Positions 1 to 8,092 of a DNA stretch of 23,797 nt are shown here, piece after piece; the stretch's first letter is position 1; each line of letters starts with the position of its first letter. Position numbers and translations under genes: made by a program. Below the pieces are notes generated by a model. The model saw nothing but the letters and a program-made list of their open reading frames with translations. It made no database searches and was not told the origin of the DNA. This DNA is from Pelagibacteraceae bacterium TMED124 (GTDB lineage Bacteria; Pseudomonadota; Alphaproteobacteria; Pelagibacterales; Pelagibacteraceae): contig NHFZ02000010.1 of the NCBI GenBank assembly GCA_002171275.2, forward strand, positions 1 through 23,797. The letters run 5' to 3'.

Positions 1-1221
1 AATCCTGATTTTTATAAAAAAAAACTTGAGGAAAGAAATCTAAAAGTGAACTTTAAAGACTTATTAGATTTAGATAAAAAAAATAGAGAGACAATACAAA
101 AAAAAGAAAAATATGAACAAGAAAGAAAAAGTATTTCAAAAAAAAAAGATGAAGCTCAATTTGCAAAATCAAAAAAAATATCAAAAGAAATAAAATCTTT
201 AGAAGAATCTCAAGAAAGTCTAAGAAAAAAAATAAACGAAATCTTAAACTTTTTACCAAATATAGCCCTAGATGATGTTCCGGTCGGAAAGGATGATAAA
301 TTTAACAAAGAATTAAACAAAGTAGGTGATTTACCTACATTTAAATTTCAACCTAAATCTCATTATGAAATAGGAAAAAAAATGAATTTGATGGATTTTG
401 AAACTGCAACAAAAACATCAGGTTCGAGATTTGTTTTTTTAAAAGGAAATTTAGCTAGATTAGAAAGAGCTATATCTGATTTTATGTTGGATATTCATAC
501 AAAAAAATTCGGTTACCAAGAAATATCCCCACCGCTTCTAGTTACAGAAGAAACCATGTTTGGAACAGGTCAACTTCCAAAATTTGAAACCGATCAGTTT
601 GAAATAAAGTTAAATGAAGAAAAAACAAGAAAATTTTTAATCCCTACCGCTGAAGTAATTTTAACAAATATGGTTAGAGACAAATCTTTAAACACAGATG
701 AATTACCACTTAGACTAGTTGCATCAACTGCCTGTTTTAGAAAAGAAGCTGGGAGTTATGGAAAAGATACAAAGGGAATGCTTAGACAACACCAATTTTA
801 TAAAGTGGAATTAGTTAGCATTGTTGAACCAAAAAAATGCGCAGATGAATTAAAAAGAATGATAACATGCGCTGAACATATCTTAAAAGAATTAAAACTT
901 CCTTATAGAAGCGTTATACTCTCAACTGGAGATATGGGGTTTAGTGCTGAAAAAACTATCGACCTTGAAGTTTGGATTCCTTCAGAAAATAAATATAGAG
1001 AAATATCGAGCTGTTCATCTTGTGGGCAATTTCAAGCTAGAAGAATGAAGGGCAAATATAAAAATGATAAACAATCAGATTTTCTTGGAACCTTAAATGG
1101 TTCTGGTTTGGCAGTAGGAAGAACTTTAATTGCTATTATGGAAAATTATCAAAATTTAGACGGAAGTGTAGTAATACCAGAAGTACTTAGACCCTACATG
1201 AATAATTTGGAGAAAATTTAA
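1..1221 (+). CDS. serS: Seryl-tRNA synthetase (5' end outside window)
   Basis: Cytoplasmic class II aminoacyl-tRNA synthetase that charges tRNA-Ser (and tRNA-Sec where present) with serine. The open frame runs from base 1 without a start: the first codons read NPDFYKKKLEERNLKV, which is the conserved N-terminal SerRS sequence. The GTG at 46 is therefore an internal valine and roughly ten residues lie before the window; 406 residues are visible. The first ~100 residues form the lysine/glutamate-rich coiled-coil arm that grips the tRNA long variable arm. The catalytic core follows: TGQLPKFETDQFEI, LIPTAEV, motif 2 around TACFRKEAGSYGKDTKG, and motif 3 near the C terminus, GSGLAVGRTLIA. The length fits the family. 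It is followed by a 59-base AT-rich spacer and then yajC on the same strand. Identification is secure; the gene is cut only by the window edge. Confidence 0.97.
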   Translation, partial: NPDFYKKKLEERNLKVNFKDLLDLDKKNRETIQKKEKYEQERKSISKKKDEAQFAKSKKISKEIKSLEESQESLRKKINEILNFLPNIALDDVPVGKDDKFNKELNKVGDLPTFKFQPKSHYEIGKKMNLMDFETATKTSGSRFVFLKGNLARLERAISDFMLDIHTKKFGYQEISPPLLVTEETMFGTGQLPKFETDQFEIKLNEEKTRKFLIPTAEVILTNMVRDKSLNTDELPLRLVASTACFRKEAGSYGKDTKGMLRQHQFYKVELVSIVEPKKCADELKRMITCAEHILKELKLPYRSVILSTGDMGFSAEKTIDLEVWIPSENKYREISSCSSCGQFQARRMKGKYKNDKQSDFLGTLNGSGLAVGRTLIAIMENYQNLDGSVVIPEVLRPYMNNLEKI

Positions 1222-1280
1222 CCTTTATATTCAAAATTTAGTTGTTTAAATAAAATTATTAATATATTTATTCGTACATT

Positions 1281-1562
1281 ATGAGCGGATCAGGATTTGC
1301 ACAATTTATTCCATTAATATTAATCTTTGTTATTTTTTATTTCTTTTTAATAAGACCACAGCAAAAAAGAGTTAAAGAGCATAAGTTAATGACTCAAAAT
1401 CTTAAGCGAGGAGATGAAGTTATTACTTCTGGTGGGATTATAGGTACGGTAGATAGAGTACTTGAAGATGATAGAATCGAACTAAATATTTCTGATGGCG
1501 TTAAAGTTCAGGTAATTAAAAATACTATTCAAAGTCATCTAAAAAAAGAAACAAAAAAATAA
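1281..1562 (+). CDS. yajC: YajC, Sec translocase accessory subunit
   Basis: Small single-span inner-membrane protein (93 aa) that joins SecD and SecF in the complex supporting Sec-dependent export. One hydrophobic segment lies at about residues 7-23 and is followed by the hallmark RPQQKR at the membrane-cytoplasm border. A small cytoplasmic domain follows, with GDEVITSGGIIGTV, typical of the family, and a lysine-rich tail. The ATG at 1281 gives the standard length. Its stop is only 7 bases before the secD start, so yajC-secD-secF is almost certainly one operon, the conserved bacterial order. Confidence 0.96.
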   Translation: MSGSGFAQFIPLILIFVIFYFFLIRPQQKRVKEHKLMTQNLKRGDEVITSGGIIGTVDRVLEDDRIELNISDGVKVQVIKNTIQSHLKKETKK

Positions 1563-1569
1563 TCTTTTT

Positions 1570-3126
1570 GTGTTAAATTTTTCAAAGATAAAAATCATAT
1601 TCATATACTTAACTTTTTTTATAGTAAGTGCTTTTTGTGTATTAAATTTTTTTCAATCTGAAGAATACTTTTTTAAAAAAAAGATTAATCTTGGTCTTGA
1701 TTTACAAGGAGGATCATATTTACTTTTAGAAGTTGACAGCTCTCCTTTACAAAAAAGACATCTACAATCTAAAGTTATACCATTAAAGAAAAAATTAATT
1801 GAAAATAAAATCAATTATAAAGAATTTAAAATTAATGAAAAAGAAATAAATTTTGAAATTTCTCAAGATGATAAAAAAAGTTTTGAAGAATTTTTTACCG
1901 ACAAAAAGAACAATGAAATAAATATATTTTTAGATCAATACAGATCGTTTGAATTAGATTTCAAATTTACAAATAATAAAGTCTTAATAAATTTATCAAA
2001 AAACGGAATCATTAATTTAAATACTTCTGCTGTTGATCAATCAATTGAAATAGTGAGAAAGAGAATTGACGAAACTGGAACTAAGGAAGCTTCTATATTA
2101 AGAAGAGGTAGTAATCGAATATTAGTTGAATTACCTGGTGTTAAAGATCCGGAAAGAATTAAAGAATTATTAGGTAAAACAGCACAACTTGCTTTTAGAA
2201 TGGTTACAAGTGACAAAAGTGAATTTGGAAATGATATTTTTATTCTTAAAGATACCGGAGAAGAGATAACAGTAAGCAAAAGAGTTATAATATCGGGAGA
2301 AAGCCTAATTGATGCTAAACCTAGATTTGACAATTTAAATCAAGAACCTATTGTTGCTTTTACTCTGAACAGATCAGGTTCACAAAGATTTGGTCAAGCT
2401 ACGAGCAGAAATATTGGTAAAAGACTTGCTATTATTTTGGATAATCAAGCAATAAGCGCTCCAGTTATTCAAGATTCTATTACGGGAGGACAAGGAACTA
2501 TTTCAGGTAATTTTACTTTTCAGTCTGCTACAGATTTAGCTTTATTGTTAAGATCTGGTTCATTACCAGCACCATTATCAATAGTAGAAGAAAGAACAGT
2601 TGGTCCTGATTTAGGACAGGACTCAATTGAAGCTGGTGTTGTTTCATTATTTGTGGGTTTTATCCTGGTTATACTTTTTATGATATTTAAATACAGACTT
2701 TTTGGAATAATTGCGAATGTAGCTCTAATATCTAATTTATTAATGTTACTTGGTTTTCTTACGATATTGGAAGCAACACTGACACTTCCTGGAATCGCAG
2801 GAATTATTTTAACTGTAGGGATGGCGGTTGATGCAAATGTTTTAATATTTGAAAGAATTAAGGAAGAGATTTACAAAGAAAGCTCAAATAATATACAAGC
2901 TTTTGATTTAGGATTTAAGAGATCTATTGTAACCATTTTAGACGCAAACATAACCACATTAATTGCATCCATAATATTATTTATATTTGGGTCTGGACCT
3001 GTAAAAGGATTTGCCGTTACTCTATCAATAGGATTGATTACCACATTATTTTCAGCTTACTTTATCTCGAGACATTTAACTTCAATAGTTGTTTTTAGAA
3101 ACAAAGAAAAAAAGCTTTTAGTATGA
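1570..3126 (+). CDS. secD: Protein translocase subunit SecD
   Basis: Inner-membrane RND-family component that, with SecF, uses the proton gradient to pull exported proteins through SecYEG from the periplasmic side. The start is GTG at 1570, giving 518 aa (E. coli SecD is about 615, so this is a compact form). There is one N-terminal membrane segment (about residues 8-27), the D1 motif GLDLQGG, and a large periplasmic domain containing IVRKRIDETGTKE and LVELPGVKDPERIKELLGKTAQLAFR. The C-terminal membrane bundle of about five helices includes PGIAGIILTVGMAVDANVL followed by FERIKEE, the proton-path motif with the conserved Asp. It ends in an ATGA overlap with secF, suggesting translational coupling. 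Confidence 0.97.
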   Translation: MLNFSKIKIIFIYLTFFIVSAFCVLNFFQSEEYFFKKKINLGLDLQGGSYLLLEVDSSPLQKRHLQSKVIPLKKKLIENKINYKEFKINEKEINFEISQDDKKSFEEFFTDKKNNEINIFLDQYRSFELDFKFTNNKVLINLSKNGIINLNTSAVDQSIEIVRKRIDETGTKEASILRRGSNRILVELPGVKDPERIKELLGKTAQLAFRMVTSDKSEFGNDIFILKDTGEEITVSKRVIISGESLIDAKPRFDNLNQEPIVAFTLNRSGSQRFGQATSRNIGKRLAIILDNQAISAPVIQDSITGGQGTISGNFTFQSATDLALLLRSGSLPAPLSIVEERTVGPDLGQDSIEAGVVSLFVGFILVILFMIFKYRLFGIIANVALISNLLMLLGFLTILEATLTLPGIAGIILTVGMAVDANVLIFERIKEEIYKESSNNIQAFDLGFKRSIVTILDANITTLIASIILFIFGSGPVKGFAVTLSIGLITTLFSAYFISRHLTSIVVFRNKEKKLLV

Positions 3127-4031
3127 ACAAAATTTATAAATATAATTTTATATCAAAATTTAAAACAGCAAACATTCTTTCTTTTTTCTTAGTGCTTGCG
3201 AGTTTGGCATTGATTTTTTTTAAAGGCTTAAATTTTGGTATAGATTTTAAAGGTGGAACTTTAATTGAATTAAGAGTTGATTCAGAAAACATAAAAATAA
3301 GTGATGTTCGTTCTTCATTTTCTAATATGAATTTAGGAGATTTAAATGTTAAAGAATTCGGAAAAAAGGGTGATTACCTTGTTAAATTTGAAAAGAAAAA
3401 ATTTGACAATGAAATTAATATCAAAAAAATTAAAGAAAATGTAAAAAATAAACTCAGCTCAGATGTAAATTTCAGAAGGATAGAAAATGTTGGTCCAAAA
3501 GTAAGTGCTGAACTTTTGAGCTCAGGTCTTCTAGCTATATCTTTGGCATTAGGAGCAATGCTATTTTATATTTGGGTTAGATTTGAATGGCAATTTAGTT
3601 TGGGGTCTATCGCTGCAATTTTTCATGATGTTTTGATTACTGTTGGAATTTTCTCACTTTTATCTTTAGAAGTTAATTTATCTATTGTTGCTGCAGTTCT
3701 TACCATTGTTGGATATTCAATGAATGATACTGTAGTTATTTACGATCGTATAAGAGAGAATCTTTCTAAATTTTCAAAATCAAAAATTGAAGAAATAGCA
3801 AATACTTCAATAAACGAAACTTTATCCAGAACTATAATAACATCAGGAACCACTCTTTTGGCGCTAATATCTATTTTTGTTCTAGGAGGAGAAATTCTTA
3901 AAGGGTTTTCTTTTGCTATGATTATCGGTGTTGTAATAGGAACTTATTCCTCAATTTTTGTAGCAGCACCAATACTAAAATATTTAAATGTCAGCTATAA
4001 ATCTATAGCAAAAGAAAAAGAAGATAATTAA
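3123..4031 (+). CDS. secF: Protein translocase subunit SecF
   Basis: Partner of SecD in the SecDF export motor; 302 aa, normal length. After an N-terminal membrane helix it shows GIDFKGGTLIELR, then a short periplasmic domain and a five-helix bundle. The bundle carries the family motif TIVGYSMNDTVVIYDRIREN with its conserved aspartates and the late motif TSGTTLLALISIFVLGGE. The ATG overlaps the secD stop by 4 bases. Its stop is a single base away from the stop of the converging PuuD-like gene at 4033, so there is no room for a separate terminator: each transcript's 3' end must be antisense to its neighbour's coding end or end by another mechanism. Confidence 0.97.
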   Translation: MNKIYKYNFISKFKTANILSFFLVLASLALIFFKGLNFGIDFKGGTLIELRVDSENIKISDVRSSFSNMNLGDLNVKEFGKKGDYLVKFEKKKFDNEINIKKIKENVKNKLSSDVNFRRIENVGPKVSAELLSSGLLAISLALGAMLFYIWVRFEWQFSLGSIAAIFHDVLITVGIFSLLSLEVNLSIVAAVLTIVGYSMNDTVVIYDRIRENLSKFSKSKIEEIANTSINETLSRTIITSGTTLLALISIFVLGGEILKGFSFAMIIGVVIGTYSSIFVAAPILKYLNVSYKSIAKEKEDN

Positions 4032-4032
4032 T

Positions 4033-4635
4033 TTAGTAAAGATTTTGAGCAACTACCATTGACAATAGCATTGGTAATGAAAATAAAGTATTTATTCTAG
4101 ATGCTATTAAAGATTTTTTTAAAGCTACCGGCTTTTCTTCTGGAGAACACTCGACTATACCAAGAAATTTTTTTTGATTTGGCCAAATAATAAACCAAAC
4201 ATTAAAGGCCATAATTAAACCTAACCACATACCAATTCCTATAGCTGTATTTTTTCCACCACCACTACCAATACCTAACACCATAGCATCATGAACATAT
4301 CCATTAAGTGTAGCAACAATTAAACCTGTAACAATTGTTGCAAGTGCTGCCCATCTAAACCAAAAAAGGACAGCTGGTGCTATTACTTTAGTAATTGCGG
4401 GTTTTTGCTCATCAGCAATTTTTGGCATACTTGGTATTTGAACAAAGTTTACATACCAGAGAAGTCCGATCCACATTATTCCTGCTACAACATGAAAGTA
4501 CCTAAATAACCAACTCCAAAACATTCTGTCGAAAGCCCAGTCGCCACCAGCAAAAAATAATCCTACAAATAATAAAATAGCAAGACCTAGTGATAGGTGA
4601 ACTGTTTTAGATAGGGACTGTAATATGTTAAACAT
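4033..4635 (-). CDS. Stand-alone membrane protein of the PuuD / urate-oxidase N-domain family
   Basis: Polytopic inner-membrane protein of 200 aa from the ATG whose first base is 4635. A TTG six codons upstream (4653) is less likely: it has no ribosome site and adds only a non-conserved tail. About five hydrophobic segments are visible (near residues 12-29, 43-62, 87-108, 130-150, 180-195). Hallmarks are FRYFHVVAGIMWIGLLWYVNF, with a membrane histidine, FNVWFIIWPNQKKFLG, and a C-terminal SRINTLFSLPML. In characterised PuuD urate hydroxylases this N-terminal domain is fused to a C-terminal cytochrome c domain; here nothing follows it and no CxxCH occurs. No purine genes lie nearby, so urate oxidation should not be assumed; an electron-transfer or other membrane role is equally open. 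It lies 27 bases after the uvrA stop on the same strand, so co-transcription is likely. The family call is fairly confident, the function is not. Confidence 0.75.
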   Translation of the reverse strand: MFNILQSLSKTVHLSLGLAILLFVGLFFAGGDWAFDRMFWSWLFRYFHVVAGIMWIGLLWYVNFVQIPSMPKIADEQKPAITKVIAPAVLFWFRWAALATIVTGLIVATLNGYVHDAMVLGIGSGGGKNTAIGIGMWLGLIMAFNVWFIIWPNQKKFLGIVECSPEEKPVALKKSLIASRINTLFSLPMLLSMVVAQNLY

Positions 4636-4662
4636 GATTAAATCATAACACAAAGAACTTTT

Positions 4663-7539
4663 TTATGCAGTCTTTTTCATTCTGTTATTTATTAAATTTT
4701 TAAGAAATTTACCTGTATAGCTATTGTCAATTTCTGCAACTTTCTCGGGAGATCCTTCAGCAATAATTTTTCCACCTTCAGCACCACCTTCTGGCCCCAT
4801 ATCAACAATCCAATCAGCAGTTTTAATTACATCTAAATTATGCTCGATTACAATCACAGTATTTCCTGTATTTACAAATGCTTGTAATATTTCCAATAAT
4901 TTTTTGATATCATGAGTATGAAGTCCCGTTGTAGGCTCGTCCAAGATATAAAGAGTTCTACCGGTTGATCTTTTAGAGAGTTCTTTAGCTAATTTTATTC
5001 TTTGAGCTTCACCACCAGACAATGTTGTTGCCTGTTGTCCTATTTTTATATAACCCAACCCTACATGTTTGAGTGTTAAAAGTTTTGAGTATACAGCTGG
5101 AATATTTTGAAAAAATTCACATCCTTCATCAACAGTCATATCTAAAACATCTGCAATATTTTTATTTTTAAATTTAATCTCTAGAGTTTCTCTATTGTAT
5201 CTAGAGCCTTTACATGAATCGCATGGTATATATACATCAGGCAAGAAATGCATTTCATAAGTTATGACCCCATCACCCTCACATGTTTCACATCTTCCAC
5301 CTTTTACATTGAAAGAATATCTTCCAGGTTTGTAACCTCTTGTTTTAGATTCAGGAAGATTTGTAAACCAATCTCTAATAGGTCCAAAGGCTCCTGTATA
5401 TGTTGCTGGGTTAGACCTCGGTGTTCTTCCTATTGGAGATTGATCTATATCAATAACTTTATCAATTAATTCAGAACCTTTATAATTTTTAAAAGGCTTG
5501 GGCAACTTTCTTGATTTATTTTTATTCAAAGTTAGATTGAGTGCGTTAAACAATGTTTGTAAAACTAAAGTAGACTTTCCACTACCAGATACCCCAGTAA
5601 CACATGTGAATGTTCCTATTGGAATCTTAAGATCAGCATTTTGTAGATTGTTTCCAGTTGCACCTAAAATTTCTAAAAATCTTCCATTTTTTGCCGTTCT
5701 TCTTTTTCTAGGTAATGAAATGAATTTTTTTCCTGAAAGATAATTACCAGTTATGCTTTCTTCTGTTTCTATAATTTTTTTTAAATTCCCTTCGGCTGTT
5801 ATCTTTCCTCCATTTAGACCGGCCTCAGGACCAAGATCAATTATATGATCAGCACTTTCCATTGTTTCTGTGTCATGTTCAACAACAATTACTGTATTTC
5901 CTAAATCTCTTAATTTTTTTAAAGCAGCGATTAATTTTTTATTATCTCTTTGATGAAGACCAATTGATGGTTCATCCAATACATAAAGAACACCTGTCAA
6001 ACCTGATCCTATTTGTGATGCCAACCTTATTCTTTGAGATTCTCCGCCAGAAAGAGTTCCAGATTCTCTAGACAGAGTTAAGTAATTTAAACCTACATTT
6101 AATAAAAAATTTAATCTTTCATTTATTTCTTTTAATATATGTTGAGCAATTTTTTTTTCTCTTAATGTTAAAATGTTTTCAAGATTTGAAAACCATTTTT
6201 GAGATTCATCTATAGAAAATTGAGTGATTTGACTTATATTTAATTTGTTAATTTTTACACATAACGCCTCATCTTTTAACCTTAAACCTTTGCATTTTTC
6301 GCAGTTACTTTCACTTTGATATTCAGCTATCGTTTCTCTCATCCACTCGCTGTCTGTTTCTAAATATCGTCTTTCAAGATTATTTATCACTCCTTCAAAA
6401 GCTTTTTTGGTGTCATATTTTTCGTGACCATCATCATAATAAAACTTGATTTCCTCCTCATCTGAACCATAAAGAATTATGTCCTGATATTTTTTGGGTA
6501 ATCTCTTCCATTTCGTATCTAGAGAAAATTTATAATGTTTTGCAATTGATGCTAATGTTTGAGCGTAATACAAAGTTGTTGATTTTGACCAAGGATCAAC
6601 TGCTCCATCCTCAATACTTTTGTTTCTATCAGGGATCACTAAATTTGGATCAACATTAAGATTGTGTCCAATACCCTCGCATTCTTCACAGGCTCCAAAG
6701 GGACTATTAAAGGAAAACAATCTTGGCTCTATTTCTTCTATAGTAAAACCACTTTCAGGACATGAAAACTTTGAAGAAAATAGTATGCTTTCTTTCTTTC
6801 TAAACTTTTTTGGTAGAGTTTCATTCTCATACTCGGTTATTAATAGTCCATTTGAAAGATTTAATGCGGTTTCAATACTATCAGCTAATCTATTCCCTAA
6901 ATTTGAGTTTAAAACTATTCTGTCAACAACTATAGAAATGTCATGTTTTATTTTTTTGTTTAAATCAGGAAAATCATTAATATCATAATATTTTCCATCA
7001 ACTTTAATTTTTTGAAATCCTCTCTTTTTGTAGTTTAATATATCTTTTTTATATTCACCTTTTCTTCCTCTAACTACCGGAGCAAGTAAAAAAATGGTAC
7101 AGTTTTTTGGTAAAGCTTTGACTTTGTCGACCATTTCACTAACCGATTGAGAAACAATGGGTTTGCCCGTAAATGGAGAATAGGGGATGCCTATTCTTGC
7201 AAATAACACTCTCATGTAATCGTAAATTTCAGTAACAGTAGCTACAGTAGACCTTGGGTTTTTTGGAGCATTTTTTTGCTCAATTGCTATAGCAGGACTT
7301 AATCCTTCAATTAAATCAACGTTTGGTTTTTTCATTTTATCTAAAAACTGTCTTGCATATGCAGAAAGGCTTTCCACATACCTTCTTTGACCCTCGGCGT
7401 AAAGCGTATCAAACGCCAGAGATGATTTTCCAGAGCCAGATAGGCCCGTGATTACGACAATTTTCTCTTTTGGAATTTCTAAAGAAATATTTTTTAAGTT
7501 GTGTTCTTTAGCCCCTTTAATCAATATCTTTTTCAACAT
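4663..7539 (-). CDS. uvrA: Excinuclease ABC subunit A (UvrA)
   Basis: Damage-recognition ATPase of nucleotide excision repair; with UvrB it scans DNA and loads the UvrBC incision machinery. I use the ATG at 7539 (958 aa) rather than the in-frame TTG four codons upstream (7551), because [15 protein letters not shown] matches the usual N terminus. There are two ABC modules: Walker [21 protein letters not shown] near the N terminus and [10 protein letters not shown] in the second half, with signatures [12 protein letters not shown] and [12 protein letters not shown] and Walker B regions [10 protein letters not shown] and [10 protein letters not shown]. The C-terminal zinc finger is intact (CETC ... 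CDSC). The first zinc module is partial: it reads CPES where E. coli has CPxC (C260/S263), followed by CEEC at 284-287. It is divergent from ssb, the same arrangement as in E. coli. Confidence 0.97.
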   Translation of the reverse strand: MLKKILIKGAKEHNLKNISLEIPKEKIVVITGLSGSGKSSLAFDTLYAEGQRRYVESLSAYARQFLDKMKKPNVDLIEGLSPAIAIEQKNAPKNPRSTVATVTEIYDYMRVLFARIGIPYSPFTGKPIVSQSVSEMVDKVKALPKNCTIFLLAPVVRGRKGEYKKDILNYKKRGFQKIKVDGKYYDINDFPDLNKKIKHDISIVVDRIVLNSNLGNRLADSIETALNLSNGLLITEYENETLPKKFRKKESILFSSKFSCPESGFTIEEIEPRLFSFNSPFGACEECEGIGHNLNVDPNLVIPDRNKSIEDGAVDPWSKSTTLYYAQTLASIAKHYKFSLDTKWKRLPKKYQDIILYGSDEEEIKFYYDDGHEKYDTKKAFEGVINNLERRYLETDSEWMRETIAEYQSESNCEKCKGLRLKDEALCVKINKLNISQITQFSIDESQKWFSNLENILTLREKKIAQHILKEINERLNFLLNVGLNYLTLSRESGTLSGGESQRIRLASQIGSGLTGVLYVLDEPSIGLHQRDNKKLIAALKKLRDLGNTVIVVEHDTETMESADHIIDLGPEAGLNGGKITAEGNLKKIIETEESITGNYLSGKKFISLPRKRRTAKNGRFLEILGATGNNLQNADLKIPIGTFTCVTGVSGSGKSTLVLQTLFNALNLTLNKNKSRKLPKPFKNYKGSELIDKVIDIDQSPIGRTPRSNPATYTGAFGPIRDWFTNLPESKTRGYKPGRYSFNVKGGRCETCEGDGVITYEMHFLPDVYIPCDSCKGSRYNRETLEIKFKNKNIADVLDMTVDEGCEFFQNIPAVYSKLLTLKHVGLGYIKIGQQATTLSGGEAQRIKLAKELSKRSTGRTLYILDEPTTGLHTHDIKKLLEILQAFVNTGNTVIVIEHNLDVIKTADWIVDMGPEGGAEGGKIIAEGSPEKVAEIDNSYTGKFLKNLINNRMKKTA

Positions 7540-7561
7540 CTTTTTTAACAACCTAAACAGA

Positions 7562-7591
7562 TTGACCTTATATTTGTTCTATAAATATGCT
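7562..7591 (+). promoter_or_regulatory. Probable sigma-70-type promoter for ssb-gyrA operon
   Basis: In the uvrA/ssb divergent spacer, TTGACC at 7562-7567 and TATGCT at 7586-7591 are separated by 18 bases, a good housekeeping-promoter spacing. Transcription would start about 40 bases before the ssb ATG. A second AT-rich hexamer (TATATT, 7591-7596) overlaps the -10 region. I see no inverted repeat resembling a LexA operator of the E. coli or alphaproteobacterial GAAC-N7-GTTC type. This rests on sequence pattern only; in such AT-rich DNA -10 matches are frequent, so the -35 match carries most of the weight. Confidence 0.5.
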
Positions 7592-7629
7592 ATATTATCT
7601 TTTATTCACTAACAATAAACCCAAGAATT

Positions 7630-8088
7630 ATGTCAGGAAGTTTAAATAAAGTACAATTAATAGGAAGACTAGGTGCAGATCCTGAAATCAAGCAGATGGT
7701 TAATGGAAAAAATGTCGCAAGACTAAGTGTTGCTACCAGTCAAAGCTGGAAAGATAAATCCACAGGTGAAAGAAAAGAAAAAACAGAATGGCATAGAGTT
7801 GTAATTTTTAATGAGGGACTGGTAAACATAGTACAACAATATTTAAAAAAAGGAGCCAACGTTTATCTCGAAGGACAATTAAGTACAAGAAAATGGAAAG
7901 ACGAAAAATCTGGACAAGACAAGTATTCAACAGAAGTTGTTCTTCAAGGATATAATTCATCTTTAACAATGTTAGGAGGAAAAAATAACCCTAATAATTC
8001 AAATGAAGCCTCTCAAGAAAAAAGCTCTTTACCAAACGATCAAATGTCACAAGATAACTCCGATCTTGATGATGAGATTCCATTCTAA
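7630..8088 (+). CDS. ssb: Single-stranded DNA-binding protein
   Basis: Tetrameric OB-fold protein that coats single-stranded DNA in replication, recombination and repair and recruits partners through its acidic tip. It is 152 aa. The N terminus SLNKVQLIGRLGADPEIKQ and the core TEWHRVVIFNE and VYLEGQLSTRKWKD are classic SSB. A polar asparagine/serine/glutamine-rich linker (about residues 115-145) ends in the conserved acidic tail LDDEIPF, the partner-docking peptide. It opens the run ssb-gyrA-coaD-cyclophilin-tgt; its stop is 4 bases before the gyrA ATG. Confidence 0.97.
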   Translation: MSGSLNKVQLIGRLGADPEIKQMVNGKNVARLSVATSQSWKDKSTGERKEKTEWHRVVIFNEGLVNIVQQYLKKGANVYLEGQLSTRKWKDEKSGQDKYSTEVVLQGYNSSLTMLGGKNNPNNSNEASQEKSSLPNDQMSQDNSDLDDEIPF

Positions 8089-8092
8089 ATAA

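Noticed and set aside
46..1221. serS starting at the GTG at 46
   Set aside because: The frame is open from base 1 and the upstream residues match the conserved SerRS N terminus, so the true start lies before the window.
1222..1280. Promoter for yajC-secDF in the serS-yajC spacer
   Set aside because: TTGTTT and TATATT are present but at a poor 15-base spacing in very AT-rich DNA; not better than chance.
2037..2333. Minus-strand open frames inside secD, gyrA (8587-8787, 9061-9339), tgt (12285-12653), glpX and recJ
   Set aside because: Each is fully antisense to a conserved housekeeping gene, with no recognisable product.
5498..5743. Plus-strand open frames within 4663-7539 (for example this one and 6620-6988)
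   Set aside because: They lie antisense to the securely identified uvrA, have no family resemblance and no start signals; they are by-products of the coding strand's composition.
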